From the NCBI GenBank assembly GCA_947494405.1, contig CANLWQ010000098.1:1-7341 (forward strand): DNA of 7,341 nt, read 5' to 3'. Positions within the stretch are counted from its first letter, which is position 1. Each line of letters begins with the position of its first letter. The DNA comes from Comamonadaceae bacterium. Its GTDB lineage: Bacteria; Pseudomonadota; Gammaproteobacteria; Burkholderiales; Burkholderiaceae_C. Position numbers and translations under genes: made by a program. Below, piece by piece: positions 1 through 6,199 of the stretch. Below the pieces are notes generated by a model, which was given only the letters and a program-made list of their open reading frames with translations, did not search any database and was not told the origin of the DNA.

Positions 1-849
1 ATCATTGGCGTGACCGAAGAGACCACCACCGGCGTATTGCGCTTGAATGAAATGGCCGCCAAAGGCAGCTTGATGTTCCGCGCCATCAATGTCAACGACT
101 CCGTCACCAAGAGCAAATTCGACAATTTGTACGGCTGCCGCGAATCTTTGGTGGACTCCATCAAGCGCGCTACCGACGTGATGATCGCCGGCAAAGTGGC
201 CGTGGTCGCTGGCTACGGTGATGTGGGCAAAGGTTCTGCACAAGCCCTTCGCGCTTTGAGTGCGCAAGTGTGGGTCACCGAAATCGACCCTATCAACGCC
301 TTGCAAGCCGCCATGGAAGGCTACAAAGTGGTGACCATGGAATACGCAGCCGACAAGTGCGACATTTTCGTGTCTGCCACCGGCAACAAAAACGTCATCC
401 GTTACGAGCACATGGCCGCCATGAAAGACGAAGCCATTGTTTGCAACATCGGTCACTTCGACAATGAAATCGATGTTGCCTCACTTGAAAAACTCAAGTG
501 GGACGAGATCAAGCCCCAAGTTGACCATGTCATCTTCCCTGATGGTAAAAAAATCACCATGTTGGCCAAAGGCCGTTTGGTGAATTTGGGTTGTGCCACA
601 GGCCACCCCAGCTTCGTGATGAGCGCAAGCTTTGCCAACCAAACCATCGCTCAGATCGAGTTGTTCACCAAGCAAGACCAATATGAATCTGGCAAGGTCT
701 ATGTGTTGCCCAAGCATTTGGACGAAAAAGTGGCACGTTTGCACCTTGAAAAAGTTGGCGCCATGCTGACGGTGTTAAGTGACGAGCAAGCGGCTTACAT
801 CGGTGTGAGCAAAAACGGCCCTTACAAAGCCGACGCCTACCGCTATTGA
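1..849 (+). CDS. ahcY: S-adenosylhomocysteine hydrolase (adenosylhomocysteinase), 3' part
   Basis: Cytosolic enzyme that reversibly splits S-adenosylhomocysteine into adenosine and homocysteine, removing the inhibitory product of SAM-dependent methylation. The gene runs in from the left edge: frame 1 is open from base 1, so the GTG at 10 is an internal Val codon. The 282 residues seen are roughly the C-terminal 60% of a protein that is usually about 470 aa in this group. Visible landmarks, by fragment residue, are [11 protein letters not shown] at 32-42 (Lys37, Asp41 and Asn42 match the known substrate/catalytic residues), the NAD-binding glycine loop GYGDVGKG at 71-78, and [14 protein letters not shown] near 195-208 with the conserved His202. 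The C-terminal Lys-x3-Tyr-Arg-Tyr ending contributes to NAD binding in the neighbouring subunit of the tetramer. The TGA stop is followed after 1 nt by tlyA, suggesting one transcript. Any SAH riboswitch would lie upstream of the window. Confidence 0.98.
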   Translation: MIGVTEETTTGVLRLNEMAAKGSLMFRAINVNDSVTKSKFDNLYGCRESLVDSIKRATDVMIAGKVAVVAGYGDVGKGSAQALRALSAQVWVTEIDPINALQAAMEGYKVVTMEYAADKCDIFVSATGNKNVIRYEHMAAMKDEAIVCNIGHFDNEIDVASLEKLKWDEIKPQVDHVIFPDGKKITMLAKGRLVNLGCATGHPSFVMSASFANQTIAQIELFTKQDQYESGKVYVLPKHLDEKVARLHLEKVGAMLTVLSDEQAAYIGVSKNGPYKADAYRY

Positions 850-850
850 T

Positions 851-1603
851 ATGCCACGCGCAGACCAGTTACTGGTCGAGCGCGGTTTGGCCCACTCGCG
901 CTCGCAAGCGCAGCGTTTGATCGCTGCGGGAGTGATGTGGCGAGTGGGTTCTCAAACTTGGCAGCGGGTTGATAAAAATGGTGCGTTGGTGCCGCAAGAG
1001 GCAGAACTGCAGTTGCAAGATGATGCCGAAACCAAGTATGTTTCGCGCGGCGGTTTGAAGCTAGCAGGCGCTTTGCGAGAAACAGGCATACAGCCTCAAG
1101 GCTTGCATTGCTTGGATGTGGGCCAGTCCACTGGCGGTTTTACCGATTGCTTGTTGCAGCACGGTGCCGCTCAGGTGACGGGTGTGGATGTGGGACACAG
1201 CCAACTTCATGCACGTTTGCACGCTGATTCGCGTGTGGTTTGCATAGAGCATTGCAATGCCCGCGAACTGACTTTGGCCCAGTGTGGACAAAGCTCGGGT
1301 TTTGCATTGATCGTGGCTGACTTGAGTTTCATCTCCTTGACGCTGGTCTTGCCGGCATTGAAGTCGGTCATGAGTGAAATCGGCCAGATGCTGTTATTGG
1401 TTAAACCCCAGTTTGAATTACAGCCCAGCGATATTGGCAAAGGTGGCGTGGTCAAAGACGCTGCCAAGTATGTGCAAGTTGAGCAGCGCTTGCGTGAAGC
1501 TGCGCTCTCATTGGATTTGCATGTGAGTCAGTGGTTGCCCAGCTCCATTGTGGGGGGCGACGGTAACCACGAATTTTTTATCCATCTCAGGAGGCCTGCA
1601 TGA
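851..1603 (+). CDS. tlyA: TlyA-family rRNA (cytidine-2'-O)-methyltransferase / hemolysin A homologue
   Basis: 250-aa SAM-dependent 2'-O-ribose methyltransferase. Family members modify C1920 of 23S rRNA and, in some species, also C1409 of 16S rRNA; which sites apply here cannot be read from sequence. The N-terminus is an S4 RNA-binding domain (about residues 2-60, RADQLLVERGL...SRSQAQRLI). It is followed by YVSRGGLKL (Lys70) and an FtsJ/RrmJ-type Rossmann domain with the SAM loop DVGQSTGGFTD (89-99), DLSFIS (Asp157), VKPQFE (Lys185) and GNHEFF (Glu241). Together these fit the K-D-K-E catalytic set. The SAM loop has Gln92 where I remember Ala in most homologues. The ATG is 1 nt past the ahcY stop with no clear Shine-Dalgarno, so translation is probably coupled. 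The 3' end overlaps metF by ATGA. The hemolysin name is historical; no haemolytic activity is implied. Confidence 0.94.
   Translation: MPRADQLLVERGLAHSRSQAQRLIAAGVMWRVGSQTWQRVDKNGALVPQEAELQLQDDAETKYVSRGGLKLAGALRETGIQPQGLHCLDVGQSTGGFTDCLLQHGAAQVTGVDVGHSQLHARLHADSRVVCIEHCNARELTLAQCGQSSGFALIVADLSFISLTLVLPALKSVMSEIGQMLLLVKPQFELQPSDIGKGGVVKDAAKYVQVEQRLREAALSLDLHVSQWLPSSIVGGDGNHEFFIHLRRPA
1589..1594 (+). promoter_or_regulatory. Strong Shine-Dalgarno of metF, inside the tlyA 3' end
   Basis: AGGAGG, a full match to the anti-Shine-Dalgarno core, lies 5 nt before the metF ATG. It sits in the last codons of tlyA, where it encodes part of Leu-Arg-Arg-Pro-Ala. It supports the metF start at 1600 and suggests that metF loads ribosomes efficiently by itself as well as by the ATGA overlap. 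Confidence 0.85.
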
Positions 1604-2445
1604 GCAAAGCCACAACCTCTCCTTTCAGTTTTGAATTTTTTCCACCCAAAACACCCGAGGGTGCGCAGAAGTTGGAACAAGTACGGCGTGATCTGTATGA
1701 GCTCAAGCCGCAGTTTTTCAGTGTCACCTATGGCGCGGGCGGTTCCACCCAAGACGGCACCTTGCAGCAAGTGCAAGCTATCTTGGCGGAAGGCCATGAT
1801 GCTGCGCCCCATTTTTCCTGCATAGGCGCCACCCGCGAAAGCGTACGTGCGCAGTTGTCGCAGTTCAAAGCAGCAGGCATTCGTCGCATGGTGGCTTTGC
1901 GCGGCGACTTACCCAGTGGTCACGGCACGTTTGGCGAGTTTCGCTATGCCAGCGAGTTGGTCGAGTTCATTCGCACAGAAACCGGCGACCATTTCCATAT
2001 AGAGGTGGGCTGCTATCCCGAAGTACATCCGCAGGCCAAGTCGCCTGAGGCGGATGTGCAGGCCTATGTGGCCAAGGTGAAGGCGGGTGCGAGTTCGGCC
2101 ATCACCCAGTACTTCTACAACACCGACGCGTATTTCCGTTTTGTTGATGAAGCTTATAAATATGGCGCAGACATACCGGTGGTGCCTGGCATCATGCCCA
2201 TCATCAGTTCAACCCAATTGATGCGCTTTTCTGATGCGTGTGGCGCAGAGATTCCTCGTTGGATTCGCTTGCGACTGCAGTCTTATGGCGATGACAGTGC
2301 ATCCATCAAAGCGTTTGGTTTAGAGGTGGTGAATGATTTATGCGATCAACTGCTGACGGCAGGTGTGCCAGGCTTGCATTTCTACACCATGAACCAAAGC
2401 ACCGCGGCCAAGCAAATTTGCCATCACTTGGCACACACCGTCTAG
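1600..2445 (+). CDS. metF: 5,10-methylenetetrahydrofolate reductase
   Basis: FAD-dependent cytosolic enzyme that reduces 5,10-methylene-THF to 5-methyl-THF, the methyl donor for methionine synthase. At 281 aa it matches the short single-domain bacterial type (E. coli MetF is about 296 aa) without the eukaryotic regulatory domain. Family signatures are FEFFPPKT with the catalytic Glu12, FFSVTYGAGGST (39-50), HFSCIGATRE (71-80), VALRGDLPSG with Asp103 (equivalent to E. coli Asp120), GCYPEVHP, ITQYFYN, PGIMPI and a C-terminal GLHFYTMNQS. The start follows AGGAGG by 5 nt and overlaps the tlyA stop. With ahcY it forms part of the activated-methyl cycle: AhcY supplies homocysteine and MetF supplies the methyl group. 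The TAG stop is only 3 nt from the oppositely oriented paaE stop. Confidence 0.97.
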   Translation: MSKATTSPFSFEFFPPKTPEGAQKLEQVRRDLYELKPQFFSVTYGAGGSTQDGTLQQVQAILAEGHDAAPHFSCIGATRESVRAQLSQFKAAGIRRMVALRGDLPSGHGTFGEFRYASELVEFIRTETGDHFHIEVGCYPEVHPQAKSPEADVQAYVAKVKAGASSAITQYFYNTDAYFRFVDEAYKYGADIPVVPGIMPIISSTQLMRFSDACGAEIPRWIRLRLQSYGDDSASIKAFGLEVVNDLCDQLLTAGVPGLHFYTMNQSTAAKQICHHLAHTV

Positions 2446-2448
2446 GTT

Positions 2449-3531
2449 TTAACGTTCGTCAAAGCTAAGCACCAATTTTGGTGTCAGCGCCCGGGCTTGG
2501 CAAGACAACACAAAGCCTTGCGCTATTTCTTCGCTGGTCAGTGTGAAGTTTTTGTGCATATGCACTTGTCCTTCCATGACCTTGGCGCGGCAGGTGCAGC
2601 AAACCCCATTGCGACATGAGTAAGGCAAGTCCAAACCCAGTTGCAAGCCTGCAGACAAAGGATTGTCATTGGCTGACATGGGCACGCTGTGACGCTTGCC
2701 GTTGCAGATGATGTGCAAGTCAATATCGCCGGTCTGGGTGGTTTGAGCCACAGTCGCAGGCTCGCGGGGTGTGCTGGCTTGTCCAAAGTGTTCGCTGTGA
2801 ATGCGATCGTCTGACACACCTGCACGCTGCAAGCTTTGCACAGTCGCCTGCATCATGGCGGCAGGGCCGCAGACAAATACTTCGTCTATGTGCGCCACGG
2901 GCAATAAGCTGCTGGTCAGATGCGTCACTTTATCTTCATCGATGCGGCCTTGCAGCAAGGGGATGTCTTGCTCTTGTCTTGACAGCACATGCATCAAAGA
3001 CAAGCGCTGTGGGTGGCGGTCTTTCAAGTCTTGCAGACTTTCATTGAACATCACGCTTTGCATGCGCTGGTTGCCATACACCAAGGTGTAGCGACTGTGG
3101 TCATTTGAAGCTAAACCAGTGGCTATCAAAGACAAAATGGGCGTGATGCCCGAGCCTGCGGCAAAGCACACGGTGTGATGGGCCTGCGGGTGAGTAGACA
3201 CAAACCGACCCTCAGGCGGCATGGCCTCCAAGCTTTCGCCGACTTGCAGTTCGGTGTTAGCCCATACAGAAAAAACACCGCCGGCCACCGAGCGCACGCC
3301 TATCTCTATTTCTCCGGTTGCGAGAAGATGATGGGGCGTGCTGCAAACCGAGTAACTGCGCCGGGTGGAAACACCTGCAATGTCGGCTCTCACCACAAGG
3401 TATTGGCCGGCTTGAAATTCGAAAGTCTGTCGCAAGGCGAGGGGGACTTCTAAGGTGATGGCCCGGCCGTTCAGGCCCTCGCTGCGCAGGCGCACCACCT
3501 TGAGCGAATGGAAACGGGGGACTGTGTTCAT
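2449..3531 (-). CDS. paaE: Phenylacetyl-CoA 1,2-epoxidase, reductase subunit PaaE
   Basis: 360-aa flavin/iron-sulfur oxidoreductase that passes electrons from NADPH through FAD and a [2Fe-2S] cluster to the PaaA di-iron site. The N-terminal ferredoxin-reductase domain shows the FAD motif RRSYS (57-61) and the nucleotide-binding stretches CFAAGSGITPILSLI (122-136) and VFVCGPAAMM (218-227). A Pro/Thr/Gln-rich linker (about 251-268) leads to a C-terminal plant-type ferredoxin domain whose cluster ligands are Cys306, Cys311, Cys314 and Cys344 (CX4CX2C...C). Cys312 is an extra cysteine beside them. This reductase-then-ferredoxin order and the length fit PaaE (about 355 aa). The context makes other class IA-like reductases unlikely. 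The ATG is 7 nt after the paaD stop with only a poor Shine-Dalgarno. It is the last gene of the operon and converges on metF. Confidence 0.95.
   Translation of the reverse strand: MNTVPRFHSLKVVRLRSEGLNGRAITLEVPLALRQTFEFQAGQYLVVRADIAGVSTRRSYSVCSTPHHLLATGEIEIGVRSVAGGVFSVWANTELQVGESLEAMPPEGRFVSTHPQAHHTVCFAAGSGITPILSLIATGLASNDHSRYTLVYGNQRMQSVMFNESLQDLKDRHPQRLSLMHVLSRQEQDIPLLQGRIDEDKVTHLTSSLLPVAHIDEVFVCGPAAMMQATVQSLQRAGVSDDRIHSEHFGQASTPREPATVAQTTQTGDIDLHIICNGKRHSVPMSANDNPLSAGLQLGLDLPYSCRNGVCCTCRAKVMEGQVHMHKNFTLTSEEIAQGFVLSCQARALTPKLVLSFDER
2464..2488. other. Imperfect hairpin just beyond the metF stop, within the paaE 3' coding end
   Basis: CACCA-ATTT-TGGTG at 2470-2483 (five or six pairs depending on loop size) is extended by a G-T wobble pair and, past a small bulge, GCT/AGC at 2464-2466 and 2486-2488. 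It starts 18 nt after the metF stop and lies in the last codons of paaE. No U-rich tract follows on either strand, so it does not qualify as a standard intrinsic terminator. It might protect the metF mRNA 3' end or slow polymerase, but it could also be chance coding sequence. Confidence 0.25.
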
Positions 3532-3538
3532 GGTGTGA

Positions 3539-4048
3539 TCAGTAGGGCTTGAAGTAATCGAAGGGTTCTTGGCAACTTAAACATTTGCACAATGCTTTGC
3601 AAGCGGTGGAGCCAAATGCCGAGGTGATGGTGGTGTTGCGCGACCCGCACAGCGGACACTCAATCACTTCAGTTGGCACACGGCGAATGAAATGCATGAC
3701 TTGGCTGGTGTCTGGGCTTTGGCATTGGGGTGGGGCTATCCCATAGGCTTTGAGTTTTTCTCGTGCGCTGCTTGTCATCCAATCGGTGGTCCATGCAGGA
3801 GCGAGTTGGGTGCTGACATAGCCGGTCACGCCAAGTTGCTTCAAGGTGAGCAAAATATCGTCATGGATTTGTTCCATTGCAGGACAACCGCTGTAGGTAG
3901 GCGTGATCACCACCTCAACGCTGTTGGATACGATTTTGACGTCGCGCAAAATGCCCATCTCGCGCAAACTGACCACCGGTATCTCTGGGTCACAGAGCTG
4001 ATCCAGCGCGCTATGCAGCGCGGCCATATCGATGTCCATTGATTGCAT
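3539..4048 (-). CDS. paaD: PaaD, DUF59/MIP18-type maturation factor of phenylacetyl-CoA epoxidase
   Basis: 169-aa cytosolic protein that is not part of the purified epoxidase but is needed for its activity in vivo. It probably helps mature the iron-sulfur or di-iron centres. The N-terminal half is a DUF59 (MIP18/SufT-like) domain with DPEIPVVSLREMG (20-32) and SGCPAME, including Cys55. The C-terminal 40 residues hold a metal-binding cysteine array: CPLC (131-134), then STACKALCKCLSC (Cys150, 154, 156 and 159), then EPFDYFK. The start is uncertain. I chose the ATG at 4048, which overlaps the paaC TGA as TGATG. In-frame GTG codons at 4054 and 4051 would give 171 or 170 aa. A later ATG at 4039, preceded by GGTGAT, would give 166 aa. 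Translation is probably coupled to paaC. Confidence 0.93.
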   Translation of the reverse strand: MQSMDIDMAALHSALDQLCDPEIPVVSLREMGILRDVKIVSNSVEVVITPTYSGCPAMEQIHDDILLTLKQLGVTGYVSTQLAPAWTTDWMTSSAREKLKAYGIAPPQCQSPDTSQVMHFIRRVPTEVIECPLCGSRNTTITSAFGSTACKALCKCLSCQEPFDYFKPY

Positions 4049-4833
4049 CACCACAACGCGTGGGGATGGGCCCGCGCCAAACCTTGCATTTCGCCCAAGA
4101 GGTAACTCATGTGCTCGGAATGGATGCCGTGGTTGCCACTCGGTATAAAGCCGCCATCCGCGGGACGCTTGAGGCTTGCTTGTTCAAGCACAGCGTTGAT
4201 GAGCACATTCCATTCGTTTTGGAATTGCACATCTTGAAGTGACACACTTATGTGCAGGGCTGCTTCTTCATGCGCCAACGGTGCCCAAAACTCTTGCGTG
4301 TAGGGCATGAGGTGATCCACCGCCGCTTGCGCGCGCCGCTGCGACTCGCTGGTGCCGTCGCCCAAGCGAATCACCCAGTCTTGGGCATGCTGCCAGTGGT
4401 AGCGGGTTTCTTTGATGGCTTTGGCAGCAATCGCCGCAAGTTGGGGGTCATTGCCTTGCGTCAACCGTGTCCACATGCCCAGCGCCCATGCGGTGTATAA
4501 AAAATTGCGCACCAAGGTTGTCGCGAAATCACGGTCGCTACCGCCCCTTGCAGCCAAGGGCCCGTGGTGCGGTAACTCCAGCATCGTGAAGTTTCGAAAT
4601 GCAGGCGCATCACGGAAATAAGCCAAGCTGTCCTCGGTGTGACCCTCGCCCATCAATTGCGCGGCATGCTGGTAAAGCAGCCGTGCTTGTCCAATCAAAT
4701 CGAGGCTGTGGTTGGCCAAAGCGATGTCTTCTTCAAGCACGGGTGCATGGCCACACCATTCGGCATTGCGTTGCCCCAAGACCAAGGCGTTGTCCGCTAA
4801 ATGCAAAACCAAAGGCAGTTGTGGCGCATGCAT
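4048..4833 (-). CDS. paaC: Phenylacetyl-CoA 1,2-epoxidase, structural subunit PaaC
   Basis: Ferritin-fold partner of PaaA. In the family it forms the stable PaaA-PaaC core and helps bind substrate and shape the active site, but lacks a functional di-iron centre. This copy is 261 aa (E. coli about 248). The hallmark region is WCGHAPVLEEDIALANHSLDLIGQAR (residues 26-51), followed by DLIGQARLLY, the middle motif NFTMLELPHHG (81-91) and KETRYHWQHAQDWVIRLGDGT (141-161). The start is either the ATG at 4833, which shares its A with the paaB TGA (TGATG), or the GTG one codon upstream at 4836 (GTGA overlap). Neither has a strong Shine-Dalgarno, so translation likely depends on reinitiation from paaB. 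The 3' end overlaps the paaD start. Confidence 0.95.
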   Translation of the reverse strand: MHAPQLPLVLHLADNALVLGQRNAEWCGHAPVLEEDIALANHSLDLIGQARLLYQHAAQLMGEGHTEDSLAYFRDAPAFRNFTMLELPHHGPLAARGGSDRDFATTLVRNFLYTAWALGMWTRLTQGNDPQLAAIAAKAIKETRYHWQHAQDWVIRLGDGTSESQRRAQAAVDHLMPYTQEFWAPLAHEEAALHISVSLQDVQFQNEWNVLINAVLEQASLKRPADGGFIPSGNHGIHSEHMSYLLGEMQGLARAHPHALW

Positions 4834-5129
4834 CACATATGCCCGACATCGTCGGGAATCTCATAAAAACTGGGATGACGAAAAATTTTGTCGCTGGCGG
4901 GTTCAAACAATGCAGCTTTGTCATGCGGTTCACTTGCGTGAATCTGCGCTGACGCTACCACCCACAAACTCACGCCTTCTTGGCGACGGGTGTAAACATC
5001 ACGTGCCATTTGCATGGCATGCGAGGCATCGCTGGCATGCAAGCTGCCGCAATGGCGATGCTCCAAACCTTGTTTGCTGCGCACAAACACTTCCCACAGT
5101 GGCCACTCGGGGGCGGCATTGGCACTCAC
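4833..5129 (-). CDS. paaB: Phenylacetyl-CoA 1,2-epoxidase, small subunit PaaB
   Basis: 98-aa subunit that bridges PaaA-PaaC dimers in the epoxidase complex and is thought to help docking of the reductase. Its length is near the usual 95 aa. Recognisable features are [28 protein letters not shown] (8-34), [12 protein letters not shown] (41-52), SLWVV (54-58) and the ending [12 protein letters not shown]. The frame stays open 48 codons further upstream to 5273, but that extension is low-complexity sequence opposite paaA coding sequence and has no family similarity. I therefore chose the GTG at 5129: it follows AAGGA by 6 nt and overlaps the paaA TGA as GTGA. The stop overlaps the start of paaC. 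Confidence 0.93.
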   Translation of the reverse strand: MSANAAPEWPLWEVFVRSKQGLEHRHCGSLHASDASHAMQMARDVYTRRQEGVSLWVVASAQIHASEPHDKAALFEPASDKIFRHPSFYEIPDDVGHM

Positions 5130-6127
5130 GCGGCTTCCTTGGTCTGCCGCGCTTGCTGTTTGTTCGCATGGGCCAAGGCGGCCTCGCGCACCCAAGCGCC
5201 ATCGTCCCAAGCCTTGACTCGGGTGGCCAAACGCTCTTTGTTGCAGGGGCCCTTGCCATTCACCGTAGCCCAAAATTCATCCCAATCGATGGAGCCATAG
5301 TCATGGTGTTGGCGTTCTTCATTCCACTTCAAATCGGGGTCCGGCAAGCTCACGCCCAACGCCTTGGCTTGCGGCACGGTGGCGTCGATGAAGCTTTGGC
5401 GTAAATCGTCGTTGCTGATGCGCTTGATGCCCCAGCGCTTGCTTTGTTCCGAGTTGGGGCTGTCGCTGTCAGGCGGACCAAACATGGCCAAACATTTCCA
5501 CCACCAGCGGTTGACAGCGTCTTGCACCATGGCTTGTTGCTCTGGGGTGCCTTGCATCATCACCATCAGCGACTCAAAACCTTGACGTTGGTGGAAAGAC
5601 TCTTCTTTGCAAATGCGCACCATGGCACGCGCGTAAGGCCCATAAGAGCAGCGGCACAAAGGGATTTGGTTCATGATGGCGGCCCCATCGACCAACCAGC
5701 CAATCACGCCAACATCGGCCCAAGTGAGGGTGGGGTAATTGAAAATGGAGCTGTACTTGGCGCGTCCGGTGTGCAAGGCCTTCAGCATTTGGTCGCGACT
5801 GGTGCCCAGAGTTTCGGCAGCACTGTAAAGGTACAAACCATGACCACCTTCATCTTGCACCTTGGCAATCAGAATGGCTTTGCGCTTCAAGCTGGGTGCG
5901 CGGCTGATCCAGTTGCCCTCAGGCAGCATCCCTACAATTTCGCTGTGCGCGTGTTGGCTGATTTGACGCACCAAGGTCTTGCGGTAATGCGCAGGCATCC
6001 AATCGCGCGGCTCTATCTTGCCCTCGCGATTGATCGTGTCTTCAAATTGAGCTTGTTTATGCTCGTCAGCGCTTGCAACACGGGGCGTTGCAAGTTGAGG
6101 ATGAATATCTAAGGCCTGTGTGTACAT
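5126..6127 (-). CDS. paaA: Phenylacetyl-CoA 1,2-epoxidase, catalytic di-iron subunit PaaA
   Basis: Catalytic alpha subunit of the ring-epoxidising multicomponent oxygenase. With PaaB, PaaC and PaaE it converts phenylacetyl-CoA, O2 and NADPH to ring-1,2-epoxyphenylacetyl-CoA, the committed step of aerobic phenylacetate breakdown. The protein is 333 aa, a little longer than the E. coli one (about 309). The ferritin-like iron site is visible as Glu63 ([13 protein letters not shown]), Glu93-x-x-His96 ([18 protein letters not shown]) and Glu176-x-x-His179 ([12 protein letters not shown]). Other signatures are [22 protein letters not shown] (129-150) and [19 protein letters not shown] chose the ATG at 6127 because GGAG lies 6 nt upstream. 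Longer in-frame starts at 6139 or 6175 would lie on or before the predicted leader and add non-conserved residues. It is the first gene of the operon. Confidence 0.96.
   Translation of the reverse strand: MYTQALDIHPQLATPRVASADEHKQAQFEDTINREGKIEPRDWMPAHYRKTLVRQISQHAHSEIVGMLPEGNWISRAPSLKRKAILIAKVQDEGGHGLYLYSAAETLGTSRDQMLKALHTGRAKYSSIFNYPTLTWADVGVIGWLVDGAAIMNQIPLCRCSYGPYARAMVRICKEESFHQRQGFESLMVMMQGTPEQQAMVQDAVNRWWWKCLAMFGPPDSDSPNSEQSKRWGIKRISNDDLRQSFIDATVPQAKALGVSLPDPDLKWNEERQHHDYGSIDWDEFWATVNGKGPCNKERLATRVKAWDDGAWVREAALAHANKQQARQTKEAA
5136..5140 (-). promoter_or_regulatory. Shine-Dalgarno that fixes the paaB GTG start
   Basis: AAGGA on the minus strand lies 6 nt upstream of the GTG at 5129, inside the last codons of paaA. 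Its spacing is the main reason for starting PaaB at VSANAAPEW rather than at an upstream codon. Confidence 0.75.
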
Positions 6128-6133
6128 GGGCTG

Positions 6134-6137
6134 CTCC
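6134..6137 (-). promoter_or_regulatory. Shine-Dalgarno of paaA
   Basis: GGAG on the minus strand, 6 nt before the ATG at 6127. It favours this start over the ATG at 6139, which would overlap the ribosome-binding site. Confidence 0.65.
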
Positions 6138-6165
6138 ATTGCCCTGTATGCAGAGCAGTAGACAC

Positions 6166-6174
6166 AGTATATCA
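6166..6174 (-). promoter_or_regulatory. Predicted extended -10 promoter of the paa operon
   Basis: The minus strand reads TGATATACT: a TATACT -10 hexamer at 6171-6166 preceded by TGn, the extended -10 signature. The matching -35 position (around 6189-6194, CGACCG) is poor, which is usual for extended -10 promoters, and it lies inside the adjoining palindrome. Transcription would begin near 6159 and leave a leader of about 32 nt before paaA. This is predicted from sequence only. Confidence 0.5.
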
Positions 6175-6175
6175 A

Positions 6176-6199
6176 TTAGCCAACCAAGCGGTCGGCTAA
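6176..6199. promoter_or_regulatory. 24-bp imperfect palindrome, probable repressor operator for the paa operon
   Basis: The arms are TTAGCCAACC and GGTCGGCTAA around a 4-base centre (AAGC). Nine of twelve base pairs are symmetric across the full 24 bp, giving TTAGCCnACC-N4-GGTnGGCTAA. The site abuts the extended -10, covers the -35 position and contains the rlmJ stop codon (6196-6198). A bound dimer would block polymerase. Length and symmetry fit a TetR-type dimer. Betaproteobacterial phenylacetate genes are known to be controlled by the TetR-family repressor PaaR, which responds to phenylacetyl-CoA, so PaaR is the leading candidate. No regulator gene is in the window, and I could not compare the site with known PaaR sites. 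Confidence 0.55.

Noticed and set aside
2464..2488. Hairpin near the metF end as an intrinsic terminator
   Set aside because: There is no U-rich run after the stem on either strand and the stem is short, so it is listed only as a possible structure.
5130..5273. Upstream in-frame extension of paaB
   Set aside because: The 48 extra residues come from a second frame of paaA and are unlike any PaaB. The GTG at 5129 has AAGGA at good spacing and the right protein length.
4712..5404. Open frame of 230 codons on the + strand opposite paaC/paaB/paaA
   Set aside because: It is antisense to three strongly conserved paa genes. Its protein is rich in His, Arg, Cys and Ala with no recognisable domain, and it has no credible start context. 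A shadow of codon bias.
5444..6112. Open frame of 222 codons on the + strand opposite paaA
   Set aside because: It lies wholly within paaA, whose frame carries the di-iron motifs. The antisense product resembles no family I know.
6128..6175. Longer paaA start (349 aa)
   Set aside because: It would start upstream of the predicted transcription start and next to the operator. The added residues are not family-like, and GGAG fits the ATG at 6127.
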